DNA of 64,000 bases. Origin: Flammulina velutipes (lineage: Eukaryota > Basidiomycota > Agaricomycetes > Agaricales > Physalacriaceae). Position 1 is the stretch's first letter. Each line of letters opens with the position of its first letter. Shown here piece by piece: positions 34,441-45,914 of the stretch. The position numbers and the translations under genes were made by a program. Where the stretch lies: the NCBI GenBank assembly GCA_011800155.1, contig CM022373.1, positions 3,001,901 through 3,065,900 of the forward strand, given 5' to 3'. Below the pieces are notes generated by a model, which saw only the letters and a list, made by a program, of their open reading frames with translations, searched no databases and was not told the origin of the DNA.

Positions 34441-34942
34441 CTTTCAACTGTACGTTCATTCTTGCTCCCTTCGTAGTGCATTCCGCTGATATCCCGATAG
34501 ACATGTACCCTACGGAAACTTGGGTCCCGTCCACTTGAGAATCGTCGGCATAATCATGAATTTGTCAGTTATTACATTACTCGCTTCTCGTTCTCTGAAA
34601 CAAACTTCCAGATTTGACTCTACTCTGCGTGGTGATGGAGAGACGTATTTTGCCAGATTTCGAGGATGATGGCGTTCCTTGCGGATGCATAGCAGTCGTA
34701 GATCTGGTCGCAAGTTTACAATGGTCGTCGACTCGTCATTCGACGGCGGCCAGCGGCCGAATATCGTCATTTAGGGCCGGTCGGTGGACTTCGGATACCA
34801 GTCTACGACGCACTAAACCCGCCCACTAGCTGACTGTCACGTCCGCGTCTGTTCCAGCTACTGGTACAATAGGTAAAGCCCTCTGAATTGTATTTTGTGT
34901 AATTTCCTGATCATGGGCCTCCAGCTCGTCTTCTCAATCAAT

Positions 34943-36606
34943 ATGAACGAACGTTTTCATCCATCCAAGTGCGTACAGACCCCTATTTCCATCGGAAAAA
35001 AAGACTTACCCTACCTGCTAGTTCTCCTTCAACCGCGGTGCAAATCAAGTGCCCATGCTGTGATTTCAACGCCTTGAATATCCCTTCCCATACATTTGCT
35101 GCACTCAAAAGCCTACATGACGACGACGACGCACCTCCGAATGCGAGTATCGCCTCTCTTCAGCGAACGTTCGAAGGAACATCCACCACACTCCGAGATC
35201 TCATTTCCGCCCACCAAAGCATACTGGCTCGTATGGAGGAAGCTCAGGCCACCGTCGATGCCACCCTTCACAATATATCCCTCATCCTCCACCCCATGCC
35301 TTTCCTTCCAGACCATGTCCTATCCGCTATCTTCCACTTGTGTATTCCATATCCACATCCTCCCGCCAAGAACAACGTCGTCGACTCGCTATGCGCTACG
35401 CAACCGCCGTGGTTGTTGTCATATGTATGTAGCCGTTGGCGTTCTCTGGTTTTGTCGTCACCTACGCTTTGGTCGACACTCTCCATTCCTTTGGATTATC
35501 GCAGCCACCTCCCCTACAAGGATGGTTCCTGGAGGTTGGCGTTGTATCTGGAGCGTTCTTGGACGACGAAGCTCGATGTCGTCCTGCAAGAGCATGATCC
35601 ATACAAACGTCACGATGAATTTGTGTACGACGACCATCAAGACGCAGGTTATCCCCAGTTTTCTGAGCATCGCAAGACTTTCTTGAAGCTCCTCCGTCCA
35701 ACGACGCCACGATGGCGCCGGCTCGAGCTTGACGTCGCGGAAACCTGTTTTCAGGAGATCAGCGATTGCTCCTTTCCGTCTCTACGTCAACTCGTATATC
35801 AAGTCCACGGGGAAGAGGTCGCATTTCCTTTCAGGCGACATCGCGACATGGGTGGACTCGTCGAGTTGACGATACGATCCTGGTGCGAATTCGACCCAGC
35901 GTGGGGGAACGTCAGGGTAGTCACTCTTTGCCCGTGGATGGTGAACCAATTACCGAAGATGGCGCACTTGGAAGTGTTGTATATTTACGACCTCCCTATG
36001 ATTTCGACGGAATATTGTCCTGTGCCCTGTGCTCTCCCGAATCTACACACGATCGCCTTCCTGCGGGGGAGTGGCATCTATGACATCGACTATCTTTTGT
36101 CTAAACTGGTGTCTCCTGCCTTACGGACCCTCGTGTTGAGATTCCACGAAGAGTACGAAGGGGGTCCAGAGGATAAGCTGGAGTGCGACCAGCTTCGTCA
36201 CCTGCACAACCTGTCGATCGAAATCAGCGGTGAACCATGCAGTGACACTATCTTAACCCTCTTCTCCCGCACCATCTCCGTCACTGCCTTGTCCCTTGGC
36301 CCGAATAACGCGACTCCAGAGGTGTTGGATGCCCTTCGTGGTTACCTACTGCCCAGCCTCACCAGCCTCCGCCTCGATTTCTCTACGTTGCGCGAACAAC
36401 CTGAAAAGGTCGTCTCGATGATGGAAGCGCGTTGCGATGGCATTCGTATGGCGGCGCTTGAGGATGTTACGTTCGTTAGGTCCGTTGGGGATGCGTGGCT
36501 CACGGCAGAGTCGTTGTCGATTCAGAGGATTGCGTCGACTAGATGGAGTGGGCTAAGGGAAAAGATCGTCGTTCGTTATGTGGATTCGGATCTTCGTGTC
36601 TTATAA
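34943..36606 (+). CDS. F-box protein A2 (intact copy)
   Basis: Two exons, 34943-34968 and 35022-36606, give 536 residues. The tiny first exon (MNERFHPS) is supported by the same exon in A1 and A3. Exon 2 begins with a short C-P-C-C segment (IKCPCCDFNALNIPS), then a predicted helical region (TTLRDLISAHQSILARMEEA), then an F-box-like domain at residues ~100-160 (LPDHVLSAIFHLCIP, YVCSRWRSLVL, LWSTLSIPLD). The rest is an irregular leucine-rich substrate-binding region (PNLHTIAFLRG, PSLTSLRLDFS). F-box proteins recruit targets to SCF ubiquitin ligases through Skp1. F-box B2 follows 250 bases downstream on the same strand. Confidence 0.82.
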
Positions 36607-36853
36607 CTATCTTACTTGTAGTTCGTATGTCTACTTATCTGCTCTTTTTGCTTCGATATATTGCACGTTCTCTGTCATGTACTTGCCCTCGTTTGTTATC
36701 GTCCAAGCACGGCTGGTTATCACGGCTCATCGGGCCGATCGGCCGTTGCACATGTACCACCACGTATGTTTCTCCTCTTGTTCGCTGCTCAGTTTGCTGA
36801 CCCACGGAGCTCCAGTATCGTTGTCTTTCCTTCCTCCTGCTCTCAGCGTGCCA

Positions 36854-38076
36854 ATGCTGTACATCCCTCTAGAGCTCAAGGCCCTCATCATCCGCGAAAT
36901 ATGGTTTCTAGATGAATTTCGCGAATACGCGTGGAAACGTGAACGCGCACTTTCCGCACTCAGCTTTGTTTGGCCGGACGCGATTCCCCGGATTCGAGAA
37001 TACCGCTTTAGATGCATCGCTCCCATGCCGGACAAATTACCCTCTCTGCTCGCCATCCTCAACAGCGCTCCTGAAATTTACGATCTGATTCGTTCGATAT
37101 CACAAGGGAGGGATTCCGACCTCGATGATTCACTCGGTCTAATACAGAGAGCAGTCAAAGTGGAAGAGTTGACTTTATTCGACGTCTATCTATCTGGATT
37201 CAATCGCGCTGTTGCTGAGTTGCCGGGATCTCTTCGTGGATGTACGCGCCTCAGGAAACTGTGTATACATGAAAGCTGCGATAGGCACCTGTCCACCGTC
37301 TTGGAAACTGTACATTCCCTGCCATATCTCACCCATCTCGAATTTTGGAATATCTGCGTGGACGACTTATTGCGAGGCATATCGTCGGAGGCATACGAGC
37401 CCGAAGATTATTTGGAGATGTGGGATCCCCATGATTTTGAGGCTCCGAGCCCATCGATGCGAATCACCAGTTTGACGATCGATTGGGTCTCGTGGGGTGA
37501 TCTGCAGTTTTTGGACCTCGTCGCGAGCCACAAGACGCCATTTCCGAATATCCAGCATATCAGATTAGCTGGGGATTCAAAACCGATATTTCACTCCGAG
37601 CGCCTTCGTGTCCTCCTTGAACGGTACAAAAACTCGTTGCGCAGCCTCGAGCTCGATGTTACTGGTGACTACCATAGTAAGCCGATGTTCTATCTCCTCA
37701 AACCTTCGTATCTTGTTCATTATATTGCTCAGTGCCGGTACTCACCCTGCCTAGCGCCATGGAGCATTTCATGTTTAGCGCTAGTGCCGTAACGTCACTG
37801 GACCCATTCGCCAGGACTCTTCTCTCAGCTCCTTCGTCCCTCAAGAGCGTGAGCGTTATATTTGACCTTACTTCCGAGGAACGGGATGCGCCGGATACCA
37901 CATTCTTGGATGAGGTGCTTGGGGGCATACCGGGTTTGGAACGGTTGGACATAGAGGTGTATTTGGAATATTTTAGAGATGGTCCTGGGCTTGTCGAGCA
38001 GGATTTTCCGAGATGTGTGAGGAAGCGTGAGCAAGGCGGGTTGGCATTGATCTGGAGGGTTAATACCAGGTATTGA
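36854..38076 (+). CDS. F-box-like protein B2
   Basis: Two exons, 36854-37676 and 37733-38076, give 388 residues; the join makes the codons for H-M-P-V-L-T-L-P. The N-terminus (MLYIPLELKALIIREIW, then ALSALSFVWPDAIPRIRE) has the layout of the F-box-like motif of Agaricomycetes. The body is leucine-rich (LPYLTHLEFWNICVDDLL, LRSLELDVTGDYH). The ATG is chosen by comparison with B1. A leader intron (GTATGT...CCAG, ~36766-36832) is likely. It ends about 330 bases before F-box A3. Substrate unknown. Confidence 0.75.
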
Positions 38077-38410
38077 GCCCGACCGCTGGTGCTATGAATA
38101 GCGTACGGAAGAGGGTTTTGGGGAGGCTTGCGTCGTATAGATGGACTGTGCTACAAAAAAAATGGTCGTTCGTTACATGGAGTCTGATATTTCCGTGTTG
38201 TAAATGTCATATTTGTAGTTCACATGTTGTCCTACTACTTATCTGCACTCTTACTTTGATAGATTGTACGTCGTCGAAGCTGGTTATATCACGGCCCATC
38301 GGGCCGGTCGGTTGTCTTCGCACCATCACAACCTTTCCATAAAACGTATGTTTCTCCTCATTCTCGCTGGCTGGTCTTTTTGACGCGTGTAACTCCAGTA
38401 TTTCATATCC

Positions 38411-40052
38411 GTGAACAAATACATACACTCTTGCAAGTGCGTATTGAGTCTTCTACCCAGTATAAAATGGCTAACCGAACAATCAAGGTCGCTCTCAGCG
38501 TGTCCCATCTGCCTCTTCAAATCATTAGACATCCCCTCCTACTCGTTTGCGGCACTCGAAAGTCTGCATTCTACTCCAAACACACTCCGAGGTGCGAGTA
38601 TCGAATGCCTCGATAGCGCCTTCCAGGGAACGGCCGCTACCCTCAAAGATCTCATTTCCGCCACTACGGCTATGCTGGTAGAAATGAAGGCCGCTCAGGC
38701 CCTGGTCGACACTACCATCCATGATATCTCCATCATCCTCCGGCCCATGCCCTCTCTTCCAGACGATGTTCTGTCCTCCATCTTCCACTGGTGCATCCCG
38801 CAGCCGAGTCCACGCTCTCTCACCGAGAACCGAATTGTTGACTCATTCTGCCGCCATGGTCTTTGTCGCAAGTCTGTAGACGATGGCGCGCGCTTGTGTT
38901 GACGTCGCCCATACTCTGGTCAACTCTCTCTATTCCTTTGGACATTCACACCCACGCTCCGGGAAAACGTGGTTCCGAGAGACTTGCGTGGCACTTGGAG
39001 CGGTCTAGGAGGACGAAGCTAGATGTTGTACTGCAGGAGCATCATCCATACCTCGGGGACGAAGATGATTGGGGGGCATCGGATCTGCCAGGGTTTAGGG
39101 AGCGGCGAAATCTATTACAACTCCTTCGTCACACTACATCGCGATGGAGCCGACTCGAGATAGACGTTACGGATACATATTTCGAGCAACTCTGCGACTG
39201 CTCATATCCGTCACTTCGTCAGTTGATTTTTTCATACGATGGAGATGCACCTTTTCTCCCTTTCGACGAGCATCGTGATATGGACGGACTCGTTGAATTG
39301 ACGATGAGAACATGGGGGACAATGGATCTAGCGTGGGAGAGGATCAGGACGGCAACTCTATGCAGGTCTGTTTTGGATCAACTCCCCAGGATGCTGGAAA
39401 TATTGACGATACCTTTGACGACCATGACTCGCGACGTGAAGAGCCCCCCGTTCCCTATGTTATCCCGAACCTACACACAATAGGTTTTGTATCGAGGACA
39501 GACGTCCTCGACATCGACTTTCCCTTATCCTATTTCGCTATCCCTGCCTTGCGGACCCTTGAGGTAAAATTTGACGTAACGTACGACTTGAACGATGAAG
39601 ATTTGGAAGAAGAGCAACACATGGGATCCGACCAACTCCGTAACCTGACCCACATGTCCATAGAGATCACGACATTATCCGCCCGTGACGAAATCCTCAT
39701 CCTCTTCCACCGCACCACCAACGTCACTTCGTTGTCCCTCGTCTGTTTGGACTCTTGCGTAGATGTGCTAGAGGACATCGGAAACTACCTTCTACCGAAG
39801 CTCACACACCTTCGCCTGCCGCTCTCAAGGGTACGTGCAACGCCCGAGACCTTCCTCCGGATGATGGAACGCCGAGGACCCACCAACGATACGGCGCCTC
39901 TCGCGGAAATTACATTTGTCAGGTCTGGGAAGGAGGATGAGAACAACACGGTCGAGAAGTTGCAGAGGATTTCGTTGTGGACATTGGGGATGTATAAAAG
40001 ATGGTCTGAGCTGCGGAAAACCATTGCCGTTCGTTATGTTGAGAGCCTGTGA
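38411..40052 (+). pseudogene. F-box protein A3, multiply damaged
   Basis: Three lesions are visible against A2. The initiator is GTG (38411-38413) where A1 and A2 have ATG. About 10 bases are missing near 38850, just before LSQVCRRWRALVL, which shifts frame inside the F-box. A further one-base shift occurs near 39412, between LEILTI and FDDHDSRREEPPV. Apart from these the sequence is well kept, including IIL-type F-box residues (LPDDVLSSIFHWCIP), LWSTLSIPLDIHTH and a complete C-terminus (VRYVESL). Mutation has been recent or limited, as few other stops exist. Confidence 0.8.
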
Positions 40053-40624
40053 ATCTATTTTCTTGAATAGAATTTTTCGGGCTTTCAGTTGCTCTGATCT
40101 TATTATGTGGCGTAGCGAAGACCCAGATTGGTCCCTTCACTCACAGAGATATGATGCTACTAAAGTAGAGCGAGGACAACGAATATCTATCACGTTGGGG
40201 AGATAATTGAACGACGTCATCTACTTCTAGCGCACTAAACAGTCACTTATATAGGTAGGACTCAAAGTAACACAGTAGCATACTAATCAGTTACCGATAC
40301 GCTAGGTACTGGCCCTCGACATTTTCAACATTTGTGAAAATCCCAAGCAAATAGAACAGATAGGTTAGCTGACGCAATAGAATGCATATATCCAGCGAGT
40401 TTCGAATTATCCGTCACGTCGCCAAAAGCAGTCAGGCTTACGTGGAATCTAACCAGCAACCCATGAATACAATAAGGATGGTAGCGAATCGGCGGGAGAA
40501 TGTCTGTCGTTATATGGTCGATTCATGCACTAATCGATGCCTATCCGTTGAATTCTGGTTGCGCCACTACCGCAAGGTCCATTTCCCCGGGCGATAAGTC
40601 TGCTGTCGGGCTGCCTGAAAGGAA
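40053..40624. other. Intergenic stretch before the tRNA
   Basis: No gene or clear repeat is seen. The duplicated array ends here; sequence to the right has no counterpart on the left side of the window. Confidence 0.45.
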
Positions 40625-40706
40625 GGCCGCCTGGCGAAATGGCATCGCGTCTGACTACGATGAAATTTGTATCAGGAGATTGCAGGTTCGACCCCTGCGG
40701 TGGTCA
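40625..40706 (+). tRNA. tRNA-Arg (anticodon ACG) with a 10-nt intron
   Basis: A full cloverleaf can be drawn. The acceptor GGCCGCC pairs with GGTGGTC (two G-T wobbles). The D stem GCGA pairs with TCGC. The anticodon stem TCTGA pairs with TCAGG. The T arm is GCAGG-TTCGACC-CCTGC, and the discriminator is A. The anticodon ACG is followed by A37, and a 10-base insert (TGAAATTTGT) sits between positions 37 and 38, the standard place for nuclear tRNA introns. It reads CGN arginine codons, mainly CGU and, after A34-to-inosine, CGC. Confidence 0.92.
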
Positions 40707-40951
40707 ATGTCGAACGGATAAAGAATTGTTTTCGCTTTCAAGGAATCGATCAGTGGCGATGAGCGCACATCATTTTTATCAGCACCTCGCTTCTGACCAG
40801 TAAAGACCAAAGGTTATACTTACCAGCCCTCATAGCTTCCGGAGTGAGATATTCAATTCAAAGATGGCAACATAATTGGCATAAGCATAAACGTGAGAGT
40901 AGCGAGAGGTCAGGCATAGGTAAACAATGTAGTAGTAGTAGTAATTGGAAA

Positions 40952-42532
40952 TCAACCCATAACAACGTCGTTGTCAACTTCAACAATTCTGGAACCCCGA
41001 GCTAGCTCTGCTGTCAAAGATTGGTATAGTGCGAACTTCTGCTCGTCAAGCGTTCTAAGGAGTGGATCGCTGATTATGACGTTCAACGGCTTTTCCCTGA
41101 CGGTGGCATGTACACGATACTTCAAGAACTGCTGTATAGAAGCCTCTTGGAGGTAACCGAACAAGTGGAGGGTATGTAGCGAGGGTAGATGGGCGTGGTG
41201 AAGGCTCGGGAGCTGCGACGCGCCGCCATGGAGTGGCCGTCCATCGGTCCCGAAGCTTGGCTTCTTCGGGTAGTTGAGGAAAGACAGGAGATGCTGGTCT
41301 GTTACCCATATTTCGAGATGCTCCAAGGATGAGAGTGCTGAGAGGAAGCGCAATGTGAAGGGCACGTCTTTGGGCGCGACTCTCTCCTCGAGAAGGAAGG
41401 CGTCGAGGTCAGGGATGGGGATTTCATCGTTGAAGATGACGTGACCGAGTTCGAGCCTCTGGAGCTGGTTGAGGGGGAGATATCGGATGAGGGCGTCGAG
41501 CATCGCGTCGGTAGAGTGTTTGGGCGCTTGAGCGGCGGTCTGGAAGTTCATGGAATCGTCGGATACGTCAAGGCGGCGTAACGCCGGTGTGCGGATGTAT
41601 GGGAGGAAATTGGCGACCTCGTGGGGGGCCTGATAGCCCAAAGTCAGTCTGTCGAGGTTGGGGAGGGTGATGGGGGCGGGAGCGGCTGGTGTTGGACCCT
41701 CTGGGGAATGGTGTAGGACTCCGGGAAGCCAGAGTTCCTCGAGAGTGTTAGCGGCGAAAGATAAAGTATCTCGGATCAGGGCATGTGGAGGGCATGCAGC
41801 GGATGGTTGGTTGCATAATCCGAGTCTCTTGAGGCCTGTTGTGGGGAGGAGATGGAGTTTGTACGGAGCCCCGCTGATCTCGACGCTCTCGAGCTTCGGG
41901 TACATTGCCCGACCCCACTCGTTCACATTGGCGAGGTGGGCGTCCGCGTATGGGTATTGGAGGATGGGAATCGGGATGTTGGAGTGTTCCGTGAAACTCT
42001 CAAAATGGGTCTGTTCACAGACGTCGATGCCTTGGAAAACCGTGTGCGTGAATGTGTGGAGTAGGGGCATGGGCTGGTTCAGAAGGCCAATGAGGACTTG
42101 GAGGTTCATTTGCCAGTCGTCGCCGCTGATCGTTAGGCTGGCGATGCGGGGGGCTATGCGGCGCAGGATCTTTGCGATTAGGACGCAGTGGTTGAGGTTG
42201 AAGGTGGGGGAATGGGCATCATCGGGAAGGTCGATGGTGAGATCGACTGGGAGGCCGCCGGCGCGATCGAGCGCGATGGAGGGACGGAGGAATACTCTGG
42301 CGGGGTGGATGGTGGGGTCGGAAAGAGGGTAGGGCATGACGGAGTGAGTGTTGATGGTGATTGCTTGCCAGAGCAAAGGCGCTTGAAGGATTAGTCCCCG
42401 CCATTCCCGGCAGACACCAGCGAGAACGAAGCGTGTGTCCCCGTGGAATTCGTCCAATGCGTTGGGAAGGGCGATGTAGGCGCTGAAGACTTCGAGGAGA
42501 AGCTCGTTCGGCAGGAGTGAAATGAGAGACAT
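40952..42532 (-). CDS. F-box/LRR protein, single copy
   Basis: A long uninterrupted frame; the start at ATG 42530-42532 (MSLISLLPNELLLEVFSAYI) is preferred because an intron with GTGCGT donor and CGTAG acceptor lies just upstream and the sequence further up is not protein-like. This gives 526 residues. The F-box is at residues ~3-60 (LLPNELLLEVFSAYI, VCREWRGLILQAPLLW). Leucine-rich segments follow (LPNLDRLTLGYQ, LQRLELGHVIFN, LPSLHTLHLFGYL). The role would be substrate recognition in an SCF ubiquitin ligase. It is not close to the F-box A or B families and has no copy elsewhere in the window. Confidence 0.82.
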   Translation of the reverse strand: MSLISLLPNELLLEVFSAYIALPNALDEFHGDTRFVLAGVCREWRGLILQAPLLWQAITINTHSVMPYPLSDPTIHPARVFLRPSIALDRAGGLPVDLTIDLPDDAHSPTFNLNHCVLIAKILRRIAPRIASLTISGDDWQMNLQVLIGLLNQPMPLLHTFTHTVFQGIDVCEQTHFESFTEHSNIPIPILQYPYADAHLANVNEWGRAMYPKLESVEISGAPYKLHLLPTTGLKRLGLCNQPSAACPPHALIRDTLSFAANTLEELWLPGVLHHSPEGPTPAAPAPITLPNLDRLTLGYQAPHEVANFLPYIRTPALRRLDVSDDSMNFQTAAQAPKHSTDAMLDALIRYLPLNQLQRLELGHVIFNDEIPIPDLDAFLLEERVAPKDVPFTLRFLSALSSLEHLEIWVTDQHLLSFLNYPKKPSFGTDGRPLHGGASQLPSLHHAHLPSLHTLHLFGYLQEASIQQFLKYRVHATVREKPLNVIISDPLLRTLDEQKFALYQSLTAELARGSRIVEVDNDVVMG

Positions 42533-43227
42533 GCTATCACGAGGATTAGAATAATCTACGAAAAGAAGGAAACGGAACGCACTTGTAAGACGGGTCAAAG
42601 CTTGGAGGGCAGTTGAAGGTCTGGGTAAGGGAAGTGCGCTGTGTTGTCTCCGGGACAGGTAGCGAGGAAGGATTGTGTTGTGGGGAAAGACGAGGAACCC
42701 TCTGTTGCTATATACTATCCCATCCGTCTCGCGCGCCCCAGATCCATTGTTTTGCAAGAATGAATGCCTAACAATGGATGGATGTTGACCAGTCGATACT
42801 ACAATCACTGTGGCTTGCGAAGTGATCCAACGAAACAATGCTAGAGTTTCCTCCAAGCTGGATGAGATATGTTCATTGTTTATCTGGGGCCGTGAGGCAC
42901 AATAGCGCTGTAGAGCAAAGAATTCCAGGATAGCCAGCAGTGACGTGGACGGTAAGATAGAGTGTGTATTATAGGGTTTTGATTTTGAATAGGTTTCTCT
43001 GCCGAACTGTGATGAGCTCCTTTTGACGGGCCTGGTAAACCATCTCGATACGGGCAAGAGGTTACGCGTCTGGAACGAGCCGTTTCTCCTGCGAAAAAAT
43101 TATGAAAAGATTCCAGCTCTTTGATGTATGACATACCGGCATTCCCTTGACTAGCACGAAGACGCGGAATCCCATCAGGTTTCGACAACTTGGGAAGGGA
43201 AATGGCTTTCCCCAACGAAAGAATATG
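42533..43227. other. Leader and intergenic sequence of the 40952-42532 F-box gene
   Basis: It contains the putative leader intron at ~42550-42587. Otherwise no feature is supported; the minus-strand frames here are accidental extensions of the F-box reading frame. Confidence 0.4.
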
Positions 43228-43285
43228 CTCCCTCGGAGGATTCGAACCTCCCTGGCACGAAGCCAGGCTCCAAGCAGCAAGGGAG
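43228..43285 (-). ncRNA. 58-nt tRNA-like element, copy A
   Basis: On the minus strand CTCCCTT pairs with GAGGGAG as an acceptor-like stem. CCTGG and CCAGG enclose the 7-base loop CTTCGTG. GGAGG-TTCGAAT-CCTCC is a perfect T arm with a canonical B box. The D arm is only a 3-bp stem with a 6-base loop, and there is no variable loop, so the whole is about 15 nt shorter than a tRNA and has no proper A box. Read as a tRNA, the anticodon would be TCG. It may be a tRNA-derived element rather than a working tRNA. Confidence 0.5.
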
Positions 43286-45345
43286 AAAGGTGTACATAGA
43301 CGTTCCATCGATAGTGGACGGGAACTGGTTCTCGCGGGGAAAGACGGCATTGGAAGGGTGGACGAGCGCTCGATGCCCTGAAGAGCCTGCTCTTCGTGAC
43401 CTCCGCTGTTGTGTTTTCCTTCTTCCTCTTCTCCTAGCCCGCCTCCTTCCCGTCGTTTCACGGATCTAATCTCTGACTCTATTCATTGAGTGATCCTGCA
43501 AGTGGTTAGTCATCAACACCAGTAGCAGGCGCCAACATACACACCCAAAATCAGAGTCGACGTCCTCCAGTGACAGGTTGGCCCCCGTTCCCAAATCTGG
43601 CATGGTTGAGGTTGCTCGGGGATGGTAACGGAACGATTAACAAGCGTCGAAAGGTCCGATGTTGACCCGCCAAGGACCAGCAACGGCTGGCGACAGTGGA
43701 AGGAAGCAGGATGTAGTAGAGATGGGCGTTAGACGAAAAAGTCGAAGTTAATGTCGGTGACCGTGTGCTGGTCGTTGCCTCTTGCGAAACCGAAGAGAAA
43801 CAAACGAGGACTGTCCCATTCCTCCTCCCTACGACCCTTGGAATCATCACGAATCTAGGATGTACGATTAGTGCCGAAGGGAGGGAAGATGTCAGTGTAC
43901 GCACATGAGTAGCGAGAGCCCGGTAGGTGTCCTACGTCGCGCAGGTCCAAATCATGATTCCTCCAACACGGTGGCTTGTCTTGCTGTCGTAGCTTTGCTC
44001 CGCCAAAAAAAAAAAAAGAGGGAGCCACGTTGGCGGAAGAGCGCTCCAAGCCTCGTCGAACTCTTCGAGCGTGCTGAATTTCCAGGTCGCCTCCTTGGAT
44101 CTATCCCCGTAGATGTTCCACGCCAGCGAAGATTGCCGTGCATAAATTTGGCTAAATCCGCTGCAACATTTGGTGACCTGGTCTGGGTACGCGCCCGCTA
44201 AGATGCTCCATGGTTGTCCTCGTCGTCGTCGGCGCCAACGTGAAGTAGCCAAATGGAATACGAAGAATGGGCAGATTCGAAATATGATGGTTCGAAGACA
44301 AGCTTGAAGAACGGACAGAGCACGTGGCAAAATCTTCTCCGGCTCGCCACCATAATTGATCGCGTCTCTTGATATTGCTCGTTCTATGGTAACATTTAAC
44401 GGGGTAAAGTACGTCCTTTGGTGTATTCTAAATATGTCGAACCCTATTTTCCAGCATGCTTGACCTTTTGACCAGGATATTAACATATCTTCTTTCTCCT
44501 ACCGAGTTATCCATCCTCCAGAGGCAGAATCATACTTGAACGAAGCCTTCAATCGACGAGCATGTTATCACACAATGTCAAAATTTTCCGACTCCCGCTA
44601 TGCTTTACACTGTTTCTCTCATCCTTCTTGTCGTGTCCACTTCGCTGGCGCTCTGGCCTTAACCAGCATAGTACGCGAACGGGAATGCGTGACTACTCCT
44701 CTCCGCATCATCCGACTTAACATCTCAGCACTCCACAACCTTGTGATAGATTTTGGCAGCGACATCTCCTAGCACTTGATAAAACACGGAAAGCCTCTTG
44801 TCCCAGAACAAGGCGCATCCGATTCAACCTCACACGAAACCACGTAATCTAGCAACCGTCCATGCGACGGAACACCTGACTCAAACCCCATCCTCGGACT
44901 CTTCAAATGTGTAACCACTTCCGAACAACTCCGGTACACAGGCGGTAAACGTTAAACCCGTATACAGATCTCAAAGCTCTCGCACTTTCTGATAACGAGG
45001 TTCCTAGCTATCTTCATGCTCGATCCTAACCTCTCAACACACCAAGCTGAGCTCGTACGTTCATATTCCTACTATACCATATATAGATCGGAAATCCTGA
45101 TCCGGTCTTGGTCTTGCGCCGAAACACCACTTTAATAACCTCAAACTCTTAACGCGTCCTTCCAGTGTACCGAAGTCATGGCAGCGATAGCTGTGCCGGA
45201 AAAAAGTGACTTCGGAGTCAATTTGGCAATAAAGTAAGTACTCAACTTTCATGTATCATCACATAGCTACCATGCTGTACTGCATCAAGAATGCTGGGGT
45301 ATATAGTCGTGCTTTGTGAATTCAAGCGTCCCATATCTCAAACAA
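43286..45345. other. Spacer of duplication unit A with decayed coding pieces
   Basis: It is homologous to ~46350-49018. On the minus strand 43551-43904 and 43932-44486 hold frames that are partly alike between units (for example AYPDQVTKCCSGFSQIYARQ near 44180 and TWKFSTLEEFDEAWSALP near 44090), but stops and frameshifts break them in one or both units. Shared non-coding blocks include GCCGAAGGGAGGGAAG near 43873. An A run of 13 lies at ~44008. The 300 bases before SSP3 hold its promoter. Confidence 0.45.
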
Positions 45346-45914
45346 ATGCGTATCGACATCTCTCTCGTGGTTCTACTGCTCCCTGCATTAATCGTCAGCG
45401 CCGCGTACGTCATTAGTTCATACCATTCGCCGATACTGACTGATCCGTACACAGACCAGCCGAAATAACGACCCCAAGCGAGCTTCTCCCTACACGGGAC
45501 CTCGTACTCAACAAAATCTTCCGTGGGACCTCCACACCCCTCCCGCGCGTAAGTCTGAAGCAAAGTTACGTGAACGAGAATTATAAGGGGTATGATGTCG
45601 TGGATGGATGGGCTGTTTCCAAGACGGACGACAAAAAAGTCACAGCGCGCGCGGTGACTAGGTTGGATGGAGAGAGGATAAAAGATAAGGCAATCGAAAT
45701 CGAAAAGGTACGTGGAGTTTCGAATGGCAAAGCAAAGATGTTGTTGCTAATGCGTCTGTAGCTAGGGTACCTCCTTGAGGATGGGGAAGACGACAGTGGG
45801 CGCTATTGGATTGTGTATAGAGTGTATATGTCGCCACATGAGCTTGAGGATGAGTATGAGCCTGCTGAGTATGAAAAAATGCCGGTGACAGATATAGATT
45901 CGTACTTTACCTAA
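45346..45914 (+). CDS. Small secreted protein SSP3
   Basis: Three exons, 45346-45404, 45455-45707 and 45762-45914, give 154 residues. A signal peptide (MRIDISLVVLLLPALIVSA) precedes a mature part with SYVNENYKGYDVVDGW, TARAVTRLDGERIKDKA and DSGRYWIVYRVY, then a very acidic end (HELEDEYEPAEYEKMP). Introns are phase 2 and phase 0, like SSP1. It is about 75% similar to SSP4, with exon 2 (253 nt) and exon 3 (153 nt) of identical length. There are no cysteines in the mature part and no recognised enzyme motif. It is probably exported; function unknown. Confidence 0.78.

Noticed and set aside
42533..43057. N-terminal extension of the 40952-42532 F-box frame to 701 residues
   Set aside because: The extra 175 residues are not protein-like, and an intron-like GTGCGT...TAG lies just before MSLISLLPNEL; the shorter start is preferred.
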